DNA of 64,000 bases from Alkalibacillus aidingensis. Lineage in GTDB: Bacteria; Bacillota; Bacilli; Bacillales; Alkalibacillaceae. The stretch lies in assembly GCF_014595945.1 (NCBI RefSeq), contig NZ_JABXWU010000006.1, forward strand, positions 54,767 to 118,766, in the 5' to 3' direction. This document shows positions 18,471 to 27,359 of this stretch, in pieces. Both the position numbers and the translations under genes were made by a program. Each line of letters starts with the position of its first letter. The stretch's first letter is position 1. Below the pieces are notes generated by a model. That model searched no databases. It was not told the DNA's origin and was given only the letters and a program-made list of their open reading frames with translations.

Positions 18471-19904
18471 ATGTTAAATTATCAAAGTTATCTCGAACAG
18501 TTGACCGAGTCTGCTGACGGGTCATACCCATTAATCAATCCACATACGAAAGAAGAAATTGAACGAATATCCGAATGCTCGGATGAACAGATGAAACAAG
18601 CTATTAATCAAGCTAACCAGGCTTTCGAAACGTTAAGGCGAATGACCGCACATGAGCGTTCACAAATATTAGATCGTGCTAGTGAAGTCGTTCACCACTA
18701 TAAAGAATTTTTTGCTGAGACGATCGCCAAAGAAGCGGGGAAACCACTCAAATATGCCCTAGGTGAGGTGGATCGTACGGTTGAAACATTGAAATTTTCC
18801 GCTATTGAAGCTCGAAAACTTGAAGGGGAATCCATTCCGTTAGATGCAGCACCAAATGGAGCCGGGCGCGATGCTTATACTATCTTTGAACCAATTGGTG
18901 TCGTAGGAGCAATCACGCCTTTTAATTTTCCGTTAAATCTTGTTGTTCATAAGGTCGGACCTGCGATTGCAGCTGGTAATACCATCATTGTTAAACCAGC
19001 CGAAAAAACACCATTGTCCTCAATCTTATTAAGGGAGGCCTTAATAGAAGCGGGCCTACCTGAACTAGCATTGATTGTGATTACCGGAGATGGCCCAAGG
19101 TTAGGGAAAGTATTGTTAGATAGTGAGCAAATTAAAAAGGTCACATTTACTGGCAGTCCAGAAGTAGGCCGAACCATCAAATCACAAGCCGGTTTAAAAA
19201 AGGTCACCTTAGAATTAGGTAATAACTCGGCACTGTATATTGACCACAGCCAGGAACAGCGATTAGAGGATATAGCACAGCAAGCTGTCACTGGTTCCTT
19301 TTCCTATAACGGACAGGTTTGTATCAGTACTCAACGAATTTATGTTCATCAAAAGATTGCCGATCCATTTATCCAGCTATTCAAAAAGAAGACAAAAGAG
19401 CTCATTTATGGAAACCCATTAGATTCCACAACTGATATTTCAAACTTAATTGATGAAACCTCACAAAATCGGTTACTTGAATGGATTGCAGAAGCTAAAG
19501 AGTTAGGAGCCAGTGTGGTTACAGGTGGTAAGTCATACGAAGGTGGACTTGAGCCGACTGTTTTAGTAAATGTTTCACCTGAGGCTAAGATTTATAAGGA
19601 AGAAGCATTTGGACCTGTCGTTATTGTAAATACTGTCCAAGATGGTGAAGAAGCACTTGAATCGATGAACCACAGTCAATATGGACTCAATGCGGGAATC
19701 TTTACTAACGACATGAAACAAGCACTGCAATTCGGACACAAGTTAAATGTCGGACAAGTCTTAATTAATGACCTACCGACCCTTCGTTTTGATCATATGC
19801 CGTACGGTGGTCGCAAGAACTCTGGATATGGTTACGAAGGCGTGAAGTATGCGATTCAGGAAATGGTTAACCGTAAAATGATTAGCCTTAATTATTCATT
19901 TTAA
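18471..19904 (+). CDS. NAD(P)-dependent aldehyde dehydrogenase
   Basis: A 477-residue ALDH-superfamily enzyme. The cofactor loop is FTGSPEVGR, the general base Glu is in VTLELGNNSA, and the nucleophilic Cys is in NGQVCISTQR. PFNFPLNLVVHKVGPAIAAGN and the C-terminal MPYGGRKNSGYGYEG are family landmarks. The usual ELGG(K/N) motif reads ELGNN here, placing it in an ALDH subgroup whose aldehyde substrate I cannot name. The ribosome site AAAGGAG precedes the ATG. A terminator follows. Confidence 0.9.
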   Translation: MLNYQSYLEQLTESADGSYPLINPHTKEEIERISECSDEQMKQAINQANQAFETLRRMTAHERSQILDRASEVVHHYKEFFAETIAKEAGKPLKYALGEVDRTVETLKFSAIEARKLEGESIPLDAAPNGAGRDAYTIFEPIGVVGAITPFNFPLNLVVHKVGPAIAAGNTIIVKPAEKTPLSSILLREALIEAGLPELALIVITGDGPRLGKVLLDSEQIKKVTFTGSPEVGRTIKSQAGLKKVTLELGNNSALYIDHSQEQRLEDIAQQAVTGSFSYNGQVCISTQRIYVHQKIADPFIQLFKKKTKELIYGNPLDSTTDISNLIDETSQNRLLEWIAEAKELGASVVTGGKSYEGGLEPTVLVNVSPEAKIYKEEAFGPVVIVNTVQDGEEALESMNHSQYGLNAGIFTNDMKQALQFGHKLNVGQVLINDLPTLRFDHMPYGGRKNSGYGYEGVKYAIQEMVNRKMISLNYSF

Positions 19905-19918
19905 TTGTATATTGAAGG

Positions 19919-19966
19919 AACTACCCTAAGAGTCAGGGGTTAGACTGGCTTTTGGGGTAGTTTTTT
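19919..19966 (+). terminator. Rho-independent terminator
   Basis: ACTACCCTAAGAGTCAG pairs with CTGGCTTTTGGGGTAGT (with G-T pairs) and is followed by TTTTTTAT. It ends the aldehyde dehydrogenase gene. Confidence 0.85.
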
Positions 19967-19974
19967 ATATCAGG

Positions 19975-20364
19975 ATGAGTCTCTATTCCCGGAGTGAGGT
20001 TGAACGAGTTGTCACCGGTCAAAGAGGATGGGTCTCTATTCCCGGAGTGAGGTTGAACGAGTTGTCACCGGTCAAAGAGAGTGGGTCTCTATTCCCGGGA
20101 TGAGGTTGAACGAGTTGTCACTGGTCAAAGAGAGTGGGTTTCTATTCCCGGGATGAGGTTGAACGAGTTGTCACCGGTCAAAGAGAGTGGGTCTCTATTC
20201 CCGGGATGAGGTTGAACGAGTTGTCACCGGTCAAAGAGAGTGAGTCTCTATTCCCGGGGTGAGGTTGAACGAGTTGCCACTGGTCAAAGAGGATGGGTCT
20301 CTATTCCCGGGATGAGGTTGAACGAGTTGTCACTGGTCAAAGAGAGTGGGTTTCTATTCCCGGA
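19975..20364. repeat. 53-bp tandem repeat, seven full units plus a partial
   Basis: The block CTCTATTCCCGG recurs at 19981, 20034, 20087, 20140, 20193, 20246, 20299 and 20352, an exact period of 53. Units differ at only a few positions. Each holds CCCGGGA/CCCGGAG, TGAGGTTGAACGAGTTG and CACCGGTCAAAGAG. There are no spacers and the period is not a multiple of three, so it is neither a CRISPR array nor a coding repeat. The remaining bases up to the PadR promoter (20366-20505) show nothing I can call. Confidence 0.95.
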
Positions 20365-20505
20365 TCATATCTCAAGCACCTTTACAAGGTAATATCCCCC
20401 TCACTCTAGCTACACAGGAAAAGAAGGATGAATTCACTGCCTCATTAAGCACCAAACATTCCATCAGAGCAACCCGGACTATTTTATGAACAATCAAATT
20501 AACTT

Positions 20506-20549
20506 TTATAACATATTACTTTGACACACACAGTAATATGTTATAAGAT
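20506..20549 (+). promoter_or_regulatory. padR promoter with overlapping perfect palindrome
   Basis: TTATAACATATTACT (20506-20520) and its exact complement AGTAATATGTTATAA (20532-20546) flank an 11-base spacer. The spacer holds the -35 box TTGACA (20521-20526); after 17 bases comes the -10 box TAAGAT (20544-20549). A repressor bound here would block RNA polymerase. PadR proteins bind such ACAT/ATGT dyads, so self-repression is the natural reading. Confidence 0.8.
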
Positions 20550-20570
20550 GTACTTAAAGAGGTGAAGATG

Positions 20571-20921
20571 ATGGGAGCAAACATTTCAACAGATCTCATT
20601 CGTGGCCATACTGTCACTATTATTTTAAATATCCTTAGACAAGGTGACAGTTATGGATACGAGATTTACAAAAAAATTATCGAGTTAAGTGACAATCAGT
20701 ATGAACTTAAGGAAGCAACACTCTATACAGCATTTCGAAGATTACAGAAAGAGGGCATGATTGACTCATATTGGGGTGATGAAACTCAAGGTGGTCGTAG
20801 AAAGTACTATCGTATTACAGAAGAAGGATTGGAACGTTACGAGCAAAGTAAGAAGGAATGGGAATTCGCCAAAGAGGTGTTAGATCAATTAATAACAGGA
20901 GGGGAAAATGTTGAAGAATAA
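20571..20921 (+). CDS. PadR family transcriptional regulator
   Basis: A 116-residue winged-helix repressor of the PadR-s1 type. RGHTVTIILNILRQGDSYGYEIYKKI is the typical start; ATLYTAFRRLQKEGMIDSYWG holds the recognition helix and the wing GGRRKYYRITEEG follows. The gene for a HAAS-type membrane protein overlaps its end by 14 bases, a common PadR partner arrangement in Firmicutes. It probably represses its own operon through the palindrome just upstream. The start is uncertain between ATG 20568 and 20571. Confidence 0.92.
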   Translation: MGANISTDLIRGHTVTIILNILRQGDSYGYEIYKKIIELSDNQYELKEATLYTAFRRLQKEGMIDSYWGDETQGGRRKYYRITEEGLERYEQSKKEWEFAKEVLDQLITGGENVEE

Positions 20922-21561
20922 TCAAAAGGTTGAGACTTATATTCATGATTTATTTTCAGATGTTGGGGAAAGTCAACAACTATTCGATCTAAAACAAGAG
21001 CTTATCACCAACATGCATGAACGAATTAAAGACTATAAAGCCCAAGGTATGACTGATGAAGAAGCGTTTAAAGAAGCAAAGGTATCGATGGGAGATCTAA
21101 GCGGGTTAGTTGATGATATGCGTGAACATGGAAGAAACGAGGCAAGCCAACAAGTATATTCATCTATGAATAACCGTATTTCTATTGGTGGAATAGTGAT
21201 AGGTTCGGTACTCATTCTATTTGGTTTACTGATGTCTTTAAGCATGTCGTTTATGGAGGTAGAAGCAGTGGCAGTACCCGGTACAGGGATCTTCGCCGTG
21301 ATTGGCGGAGCTATTATTACTTATAGTATTCTGACACGAGAGACACCTAAAGTATTTGCGATGAACCGAATTCGTGCCGCTCTTTATGCTGTAGCTGTTG
21401 GCATCATTTTATTTGCGATCTTTGTCTCATTAACTTCTGGGTTAGCAACAGGAGAAGTATTTATTGCTATTTCTTCATTCACTGTGTTTTTTGTCGTTGG
21501 GTTTGGGTTACTGTTAGGATTACTATTAACCACCAAGTCTAGTCGTAGGAAAAATAACTAA
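20908..21561 (+). CDS. Membrane protein with permease prefix (HAAS-like) domain
   Basis: A 217-residue protein. The N-terminal 75 residues (LFSDVGESQQLFDLKQELITNM, GMTDEEAFKEAKVSMGDLSGLV) form an alpha-helical domain of the HAAS/DUF1700 kind found next to PadR regulators. Four hydrophobic segments follow between about 90 and 210, and the tail is basic. The role is unknown; PadR-HAAS pairs often respond to envelope stress, which is inference here. The ATG has AGGAGGGG upstream and lies inside the end of padR, so the two are translationally coupled. Confidence 0.8.
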   Translation: MLKNNQKVETYIHDLFSDVGESQQLFDLKQELITNMHERIKDYKAQGMTDEEAFKEAKVSMGDLSGLVDDMREHGRNEASQQVYSSMNNRISIGGIVIGSVLILFGLLMSLSMSFMEVEAVAVPGTGIFAVIGGAIITYSILTRETPKVFAMNRIRAALYAVAVGIILFAIFVSLTSGLATGEVFIAISSFTVFFVVGFGLLLGLLLTTKSSRRKNN

Positions 21562-21565
21562 TTAG

Positions 21566-22108
21566 TCAGTGAAAATGATGGTCCTGTTCAGGAATCGATT
21601 GTTCTGGAAACATAATAAAGATCATCACCATCAATAAACAAGCCGTCGTTAAAAAAAGCAGTTCGTGTTTCGTTTGGAAACGTGGACTGTTTCTTTTTAA
21701 TAGCATCATTACAGAAAACATCGTTGTACCGGTTAGAAGTAATAAGCACATTCTTAGTAGAAATAAGCCTTCTATCGGTGGTAGCATTACGACTAACATA
21801 GACCCCATCATCCCGGCCATAATACCTGTGAAGACACCTTCAATTTGGGTGAAAACTCCATAAAAACCCCCTAACATAAGCCCTAGTAAAGCAGAAATCC
21901 CACAACTAAGTAAGGTGGCTAATAGAAGTTGGTCCGTAAACATGGTAGCCATTAAGGATCCAATCGAAAGACCGAACGACGTACTCGTAGCCATAATTAA
22001 AGCCATCACTTCCATACGATACTGCTCTAGTTTGCAGCGATACATAAAGGTGGTGATTATGACTAGGTTAAGGGCGATAATCATGACGGAAAATATCTCA
22101 GAATCCAT
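21566..22108 (-). CDS. Hypothetical membrane protein, about 6 TM
   Basis: A 180-residue very hydrophobic, methionine-rich protein. It has about six membrane segments, including LIMATSTSFGLSIGSLMATMF and GVFTGIMAGMMGSMLVVMLPP. The C-terminal tail FPEQSIPEQDHHFH is histidine-rich and might bind metal (speculative). I do not recognise the family. It is convergent with the PadR operon with a gap of only four bases and no visible hairpin. It faces away from the copper locus. The ribosome site is GGGGGAGTGG. Confidence 0.6.
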   Translation of the reverse strand: MDSEIFSVMIIALNLVIITTFMYRCKLEQYRMEVMALIMATSTSFGLSIGSLMATMFTDQLLLATLLSCGISALLGLMLGGFYGVFTQIEGVFTGIMAGMMGSMLVVMLPPIEGLFLLRMCLLLLTGTTMFSVMMLLKRNSPRFQTKHELLFLTTACLLMVMIFIMFPEQSIPEQDHHFH

Positions 22109-22264
22109 ATACCCACTCCCCCTATAGTTGCTTGTACTAATCTATGAAGAAAACTGTAATATATGTATCTATAGTAAAATTCCTATTAAATACTTTTCCT
22201 CTAACACGTTTTTAACCATTATCTTGTTGTAACTTAAAATATCTTAGGTTTGTAACTTTATGGA

Positions 22265-22292
22265 TTGCATACGGTACGGGGGTATGATATAT
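22265..22292 (+). promoter_or_regulatory. Putative promoter with CsoR-like G-tract
   Basis: TTGCAT (22265-22270) and GATATA (22287-22292) are 16 bases apart. The spacer holds TACGGGGGTAT (22275-22285), similar to the G-tract of the csoR promoter. Copper-responsive control of the following gene is inferred from this likeness. Confidence 0.45.
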
Positions 22293-22324
22293 TATTTTTA
22301 ATATTTAATAAAAGGGGGTTTAAA

Positions 22325-22942
22325 ATGAAGGAGAAATATATTCCAATAGCCGTTAACGGAGGTATAGGTTTTGGGTCATGGTTGAAACCAAAGCAATTAA
22401 TGGTATTAGGAGAATACTTAGAAGATGATCAAGAAGTAGAGCTAACAACTTTACAGCAATTAATTATAAAGATTCCTGAAACTCAATTAGAAGAAGCGAA
22501 ACAGCGATTTGATGAAGTGGGTTTACATTATTATAAAGTCGGTAATTTCGTCAAAAGTTTAAGAACGTGCAACTTTTGTAAGGGGGAAGAGGAAGAAGGT
22601 ATGCCTGTAGCCAAGGAACTGAACAAACGTATCGCAGGTCAAGAAGTCCCTTTCACATTAAGGCCTGCCTATACAGGTTGTCCGGTTGGTTGTGGTGAAT
22701 CACTGGTAAACGATATCGGTGTCATGAAAAAGAAAGATCTTTACCAACTATATATTGGAGGTCAGGCCAAGGGGTATAATGCCCATGTTGGAAAGCTGTT
22801 CGCGGATGACTTGGAGCCTGAGGATCTTTATTCCCTAGTGGATCGAATTCTCGAAATATACCGGGAAAAGGGAAGGAAAAGAGAAAAGTTTTCTAAGTTT
22901 GTCAATCGGTATGGTATGGAAAAAATCAAAGAAGAATTGTAA
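22325..22942 (+). CDS. Stand-alone nitrite/sulfite reductase-like (siroheme, 4Fe-4S) protein
   Basis: A 205-residue protein similar to one half-domain of nitrite/sulfite reductases. An N-terminal ferredoxin-like fold (GGIGFGSWLKPKQLM) precedes TCNFCKG and GCPVGCGES. The second is the usual CX3C pair for a 4Fe-4S cluster bridged to siroheme; the first pair is CX2C where full-length enzymes have CX5C. No flavin or NAD(P) domain is present, so it is not a complete NirB or sulfite reductase. It sits directly before csoR-copA and has a similar G-tract in its promoter, suggesting a copper-linked role. The ribosome site is AAAGGGGG. Confidence 0.75.
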   Translation: MKEKYIPIAVNGGIGFGSWLKPKQLMVLGEYLEDDQEVELTTLQQLIIKIPETQLEEAKQRFDEVGLHYYKVGNFVKSLRTCNFCKGEEEEGMPVAKELNKRIAGQEVPFTLRPAYTGCPVGCGESLVNDIGVMKKKDLYQLYIGGQAKGYNAHVGKLFADDLEPEDLYSLVDRILEIYREKGRKREKFSKFVNRYGMEKIKEEL

Positions 22943-22953
22943 AAGCAAATAGG

Positions 22954-22982
22954 TTTACATATATACTATAGGGGGGTATAGT
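22954..22982 (+). promoter_or_regulatory. csoR promoter and CsoR operator
   Basis: TTTACA (22954-22959), a 17-base spacer and TATAGT (22977-22982). ACTATAGGGGGGTATAGT at 22965-22982 is an inverted repeat around a G-tract, as in known CsoR operators. Apo-CsoR should block the promoter and Cu(I) release it. Confidence 0.8.
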
Positions 22983-23017
22983 GATAATGTAAGTAACTCT
23001 TATAGGAGGTGTATCAA

Positions 23018-23350
23018 ATGGCCAAAGAAGAAAGCCATCAAATAGACGCCAAGATTGTCCAAGATTCAGAACCGGTTGTCCCACGATCGCAATCGGAAAA
23101 GGAACAAATGCTAAACCGTTTAAAGCGAATTGAAGGACAGGTTCGTGGCCTACAAAAGATGATCGAAGACGATCGTTATTGTGTGGATGTGTTAGTTCAG
23201 ATTTCTGCTGTTAATGCAGCTTTAAATAAAGTTGGTTATTCCATGATGGAACGTCATGCACGGATGTGTGTGAACCAAGCGGCTAAACAAGGTGATGGAG
23301 AGGCTTATATGGATGAATTGATGAAAGTCGTGCAGCAGTTTACGAAATAA
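23018..23350 (+). CDS. csoR: Copper-sensing transcriptional repressor CsoR
   Basis: A 110-residue all-helical repressor (DUF156/CsoR-RcnR family). LNRLKRIEGQVRGLQKMI is the DNA-contact region. Cu(I) ligands Cys-His-Cys are visible in RYCVDVLVQ and ERHARMCVN, matching CsoR rather than RcnR or FrmR. The ATG at 23018 has AGGAGG upstream. It precedes copA by 21 bases, and an operator-like palindrome overlaps its promoter. Confidence 0.95.
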   Translation: MAKEESHQIDAKIVQDSEPVVPRSQSEKEQMLNRLKRIEGQVRGLQKMIEDDRYCVDVLVQISAVNAALNKVGYSMMERHARMCVNQAAKQGDGEAYMDELMKVVQQFTK

Positions 23351-23371
23351 TAGGTGAAGGTGGTGCAACAA

Positions 23372-25771
23372 ATGAAAGAAACAAGACTAGATGTATCAGG
23401 CATGACGTGTGCAGCTTGTTCAACTAGAATAGAAAAGGTTTTAAACAAGATGGACGGTGTGGAAGCAAATGTAAACCTTTCATTAGAACGGGCAGACCTC
23501 AAGTATGATGAAGACCAAGTATCTGTTGATGATGTAATTGAGAAAATTGATAAACTTGGCTACGGAGTTAAAGAAGAGAAGGTAGAGTTAGATATTCAAG
23601 GTATGACGTGTGCAGCCTGCTCAACACGAATTGAAAAAGGCCTCTCACGTATGGAAGGGGTCAATCAAGCTAATATTAATTTAGCAACCGAGTCAGGTAC
23701 GATTTCATATACACCTGGAATGACTTCTATTGAAGAGATTCAAGAAAAGGTGAAAAAACTTGGTTACGAAGCGGTACTTAAGCAAGACAATGAAGAAAAG
23801 GAATCCACCAAAGAAAAAGAAATCAAAGATCAGAAAAGGAAATTTATCATTGGTGCTATTTTCTCAGTGCCGTTATTGCTGACGATGCTTAGTCACCTTC
23901 CTTTTGACGTGAATGTATCTGCCCCGACTTTTATTGAGTATCCTTGGACACAATTTGTCCTAGCAGCAGTCGTTCAATTTTATATTGGCCTGCAGTTTTA
24001 TAAAGGAGCTTACCGTGCGTTAATCAATAAGAGTGCCAATATGGATGTACTTGTGGCCTTAGGGACAACAGCTGCTTTTATGTACAGCTTTGTTCAAACA
24101 GTTTTATGGCAAATGGGTGTCGTACAACATGCAGAACTCTACTATGAGGCAAGTGCGATTATTATTACATTAGTCATTCTAGGTAAATATTTAGAGGCTA
24201 ATGCAAAAGGAAGAACCACTGCAGCCATTACGCAGTTATTAAATTTACAAGCAAAAGAGGCAACTGTTATACGGGACGGTGAAGAAATTAAAGTTCCCGT
24301 TGATCAAGTTCAAGTTGGTGAGCAGATCGTTGTTAGACCTGGTGAAAAAATACCTGTTGACGGTGAAGTGATTGAAGGAACCACCTCAGTTGACGAATCG
24401 ATGATTACAGGTGAAGCTATTCCAGTTGATAAACAAGAAAATGATTCAGTTATTGGATCAACGATTAATAATAACGGAACGATTACCATGGTTGCAGAAA
24501 AAGTAGGAAAAGACACAGCTTTAGCTGGAATTATTAAAATTGTAGAAGATGCTCAAGGTTCAAAAGCACCGATCCAAAGAATGGTCGATAAAATCTCAAG
24601 TGTTTTCGTCCCGATCGTCGTTGTCGTGGCAATTGTCACCTTCTTTGTCTGGTTCTTCTTAGTAAACCCAGGAGTATGGCCAACAGCTTTAACTGCATCA
24701 GTCGCCGTTTTAGTAATTGCATGTCCATGTGCTTTAGGGCTTGCGACACCGACTTCAATTATGGTTGGTACTGGACGTGGTGCAGAAAACGGCATTTTGT
24801 TTAAAGGTGGCGAATACCTTGAGGGAACACATGCTATTCAAGCTGTGCTACTTGATAAAACCGGAACGATCACAGAAGGTAAACCACGAGTAACCGATGT
24901 CAAAACATTATCAGGGCAAGAAGAGGACTTTGCGTATATTGCAGCAGCAGAAAAACGTTCTGAGCACCCATTAGCTCAAGCAGTTGTCTCTTACGCAACT
25001 GAGCAAGGTGTAAATGTAGAAAATCCTGAGTCTTTTGAAGCGATCTCTGGACACGGTGTTCAAGCAGCTATCGATGAACAACAGATTCTTGTCGGTACTA
25101 GAAAGCTCATGCGTGAACAAGGGATAGATGTTGAAGCTGCTGAAGATACACTAACAATGTTCGAAGACGACGGTAAAACGGCAGTCCTTGCTGCAATTAA
25201 CGATGAGTTACGTTTTGTGATTGCAATAGCTGATACTGTTAAATCAACATCAAAAGAAGCTATTCAAACGTTACAGAATGACGATATTGAAGTCTTTATG
25301 ATGACAGGAGATAACACTCGTACTGCTAAAGCAGTAGCAAGAGAGGTGGGTATTCCTGAATCGCACGTTCTTGCGGAAGTCCTTCCACAACACAAAGCCG
25401 ATCAAGTCGAGAAACTACAAAAAGAAGGCAAAAAAGTCGCCATGGTCGGAGACGGAATTAATGACGCCCCAGCCCTAGCAATGGCTGATATCGGAATGGC
25501 TATTGGTACAGGTACAGATGTTGCCATAGAAGCAGCCGATGTAACACTTGTTGGTGGAGACTTAAGCAACATCCCTAAAGCGATCCGACTCAGTAAGAAA
25601 ACGATGCGTAATATTCGTCAGAACCTTTTCTGGGCGTTTATTTATAACAGTGCAGGCATTCCGATTGCGGCTTTTGGCTTACTCGCCCCATGGGTAGCCG
25701 GCGCAGCGATGGCCTTTAGCTCAGTATCAGTGTTGACCAATTCGTTGAGGTTGAAAGGGCAGAAGGTTTAA
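23372..25771 (+). CDS. copA: Cu(I)-exporting P1B-type ATPase CopA
   Basis: A 799-residue copper efflux pump. Two N-terminal heavy-metal-associated domains each carry [13 protein letters not shown] (first CxxC at residues 13-16, second about 70 residues on). Then come the membrane CPC motif in [14 protein letters not shown], the TGE loop [12 protein letters not shown], the phosphorylated Asp in LLDKTGTIT, the HP pair in RSEHPLAQ and the hinge [11 protein letters not shown]. All catalytic elements are intact. No copZ chaperone gene follows in this locus, unlike B. subtilis copZA. The ATG at 23372 has GGTGG upstream. It is presumably derepressed by copper through CsoR. Confidence 0.97.
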   Translation: MKETRLDVSGMTCAACSTRIEKVLNKMDGVEANVNLSLERADLKYDEDQVSVDDVIEKIDKLGYGVKEEKVELDIQGMTCAACSTRIEKGLSRMEGVNQANINLATESGTISYTPGMTSIEEIQEKVKKLGYEAVLKQDNEEKESTKEKEIKDQKRKFIIGAIFSVPLLLTMLSHLPFDVNVSAPTFIEYPWTQFVLAAVVQFYIGLQFYKGAYRALINKSANMDVLVALGTTAAFMYSFVQTVLWQMGVVQHAELYYEASAIIITLVILGKYLEANAKGRTTAAITQLLNLQAKEATVIRDGEEIKVPVDQVQVGEQIVVRPGEKIPVDGEVIEGTTSVDESMITGEAIPVDKQENDSVIGSTINNNGTITMVAEKVGKDTALAGIIKIVEDAQGSKAPIQRMVDKISSVFVPIVVVVAIVTFFVWFFLVNPGVWPTALTASVAVLVIACPCALGLATPTSIMVGTGRGAENGILFKGGEYLEGTHAIQAVLLDKTGTITEGKPRVTDVKTLSGQEEDFAYIAAAEKRSEHPLAQAVVSYATEQGVNVENPESFEAISGHGVQAAIDEQQILVGTRKLMREQGIDVEAAEDTLTMFEDDGKTAVLAAINDELRFVIAIADTVKSTSKEAIQTLQNDDIEVFMMTGDNTRTAKAVAREVGIPESHVLAEVLPQHKADQVEKLQKEGKKVAMVGDGINDAPALAMADIGMAIGTGTDVAIEAADVTLVGGDLSNIPKAIRLSKKTMRNIRQNLFWAFIYNSAGIPIAAFGLLAPWVAGAAMAFSSVSVLTNSLRLKGQKV

Positions 25772-25783
25772 ATAAAAATAAGT

Positions 25784-25812
25784 AAGCCCCCCCTTTAACT
25801 TAGGGGGTGGCT
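25784..25812 (+). terminator. Terminator after copA
   Basis: GCCCCCCCTTTAA pairs with the later TTAGGGGGTGGC. It lies between copA and the convergent dndA and may mark the left border of the defence island. Confidence 0.65.
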
Positions 25813-25845
25813 TTACCTATAAATATTGTCAAACACTAGGTGTGA

Positions 25846-26964
25846 CTATAAAGATTTGAAGACTTCAAGCTCTTTCATAGAATTATGTGGTGACAAAGAA
25901 AATCTTACAGATTCCCTGATACTTCTAAGGTCTAATCCGATTGCTTGTAATACATATGAAGGTTCTGTACTGCTACAAGCTGAACCTGTAGATGCTGCAA
26001 TAATAGGAGAAAGTTTTTTTAATAGTATTTCATTATTAATACCAATGAAACGCACATTTATAATCCCAGGAATTTTGTTTTTATTGTCTGAGTTAAACGA
26101 AACTTTGTCATAAAATTGATCGGTTAAAAGATCCTTTAATTTTAATTCTAGTTTTTCTAGCTTTGACCTATTTATTTCCAAATTTTTGTACGCAATTTTC
26201 GCAGCTTCCCCAAAGCCTGCAATATTATGAACAGAGTATGTGCCACTTCTTATATGACTCTCTTGCCCACCACCATGTAAAAGTGGGGTAATAGGAATTA
26301 ATTTTCCATATTGATCACTTCTTATAATTACTGCACCGACGCCCTTTGGACCATGAAATTTATGTGCTGAGCAGGATAAGAAACTAATGCCAGATAGGTT
26401 GTTCCAATTTACTTCCACTTTCCCTATGACTTGAGTGGCGTCAGTATGGAAAAAGACACTTTTGTTTTTACAAATATTAGATATTGAAGGGATGTCATTT
26501 AATGAACCAAGCTCATTATTTCCCCAAATAATACTTACTAGAATTGTATCTTCTCTGATATTTCTTTCAACATCATGTGGATCAACTCTCCCGAATTGAT
26601 CTACATCTAAATATGTTACATCAAACCCTTTTGTTTCAAGATATTCGCACACATCTAAGACAGCTTTGTGCTCAACTTTGGAAGTTATTATATGTCTCCC
26701 TTTATCACTATATTGGTCAGCAACTCCTTTTAAAACCATATTATTACTTTCCGTAGCACCATTAGTAAATATTACTTCAATTTCCTTAGCACTAAGTAAG
26801 TTTGCTACATGAGTACGAGCCTCATTAATAGCTAAGTCTGCATTTTTTGCTAAATCATAATACTTTCCAGATGGGTTTCCGAATTCAGAAGTTAGGTAAG
26901 TTAACATTTTATCTCTTACTTCTGGAAGAATGGAGGTGGTAGCACTATTATCTAGATATAGCAT
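25846..26964 (-). CDS. dndA: Cysteine desulfurase DndA
   Basis: A 372-residue PLP enzyme of the NifS/IscS class that provides sulfur for DNA phosphorothioation. It starts MLYLDNSATTSI; the PLP Lys is K202 in SAHKFHGPKG and the persulfide Cys is C330 in STGSACSST. HTDATQ and GGGQESHIRSGT are conserved. Many dnd loci lack dndA and borrow housekeeping IscS; here it is kept as the last gene of dndBCDEA. Its ATG shares one base with the dndE stop codon, so translation is coupled. Confidence 0.93.
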   Translation of the reverse strand: MLYLDNSATTSILPEVRDKMLTYLTSEFGNPSGKYYDLAKNADLAINEARTHVANLLSAKEIEVIFTNGATESNNMVLKGVADQYSDKGRHIITSKVEHKAVLDVCEYLETKGFDVTYLDVDQFGRVDPHDVERNIREDTILVSIIWGNNELGSLNDIPSISNICKNKSVFFHTDATQVIGKVEVNWNNLSGISFLSCSAHKFHGPKGVGAVIIRSDQYGKLIPITPLLHGGGQESHIRSGTYSVHNIAGFGEAAKIAYKNLEINRSKLEKLELKLKDLLTDQFYDKVSFNSDNKNKIPGIINVRFIGINNEILLKKLSPIIAASTGSACSSTEPSYVLQAIGLDLRSIRESVRFSLSPHNSMKELEVFKSL

Positions 26965-27359
26965 TATAATACCTCCTTAGCATTTTCCTGAGAAAGTTTT
27001 ATTAGATTTTTTAATAATTTATCAAAATTACCAGCATGCTTATACTCATTTTCTAATAGTTTTGTACCACGATGAAGATGGGCATTAAATAAATTTGGAA
27101 AATAATCATCTTCCTGGACTTCCATTTTTGCATGTTGTCGAATGAGTGATTTGTAAAAATAATCTTGTTCACCTGTTAGGGTATTACGGTTAAACTCGAT
27201 CCCATCACTTTCTGATTGTACTTCATCGGGCATAGAAGGCTCTAATATTGATAATGATATCGCAATACGTGCCAGAAGGTTGGGTGTCAATCCAGTAGAA
27301 TTTTGTAAATTTTTTAATATTGCACCGGTGTATGCAGTGGTTTTTAATCGAAAGTTCAT
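26964..27359 (-). CDS. dndE: DNA sulfur modification protein DndE
   Basis: A 131-residue small helical protein. FRLKTTAYTGAILKNLQNST and LTPNLLARIAISLSI match the DndE family, in which a Lys-rich face binds nicked DNA. The C-terminal half has RQHAKMEVQEDDYFPNLFNAHLHRG. It is needed for phosphorothioation together with DndC and DndD. It starts directly at the dndD stop codon (TAAATG). Confidence 0.9.
   Translation of the reverse strand: MNFRLKTTAYTGAILKNLQNSTGLTPNLLARIAISLSILEPSMPDEVQSESDGIEFNRNTLTGEQDYFYKSLIRQHAKMEVQEDDYFPNLFNAHLHRGTKLLENEYKHAGNFDKLLKNLIKLSQENAKEVL

Noticed and set aside
19975..20364. Possible CRISPR array
   Set aside because: Units follow each other without spacers, and no cas genes are present.
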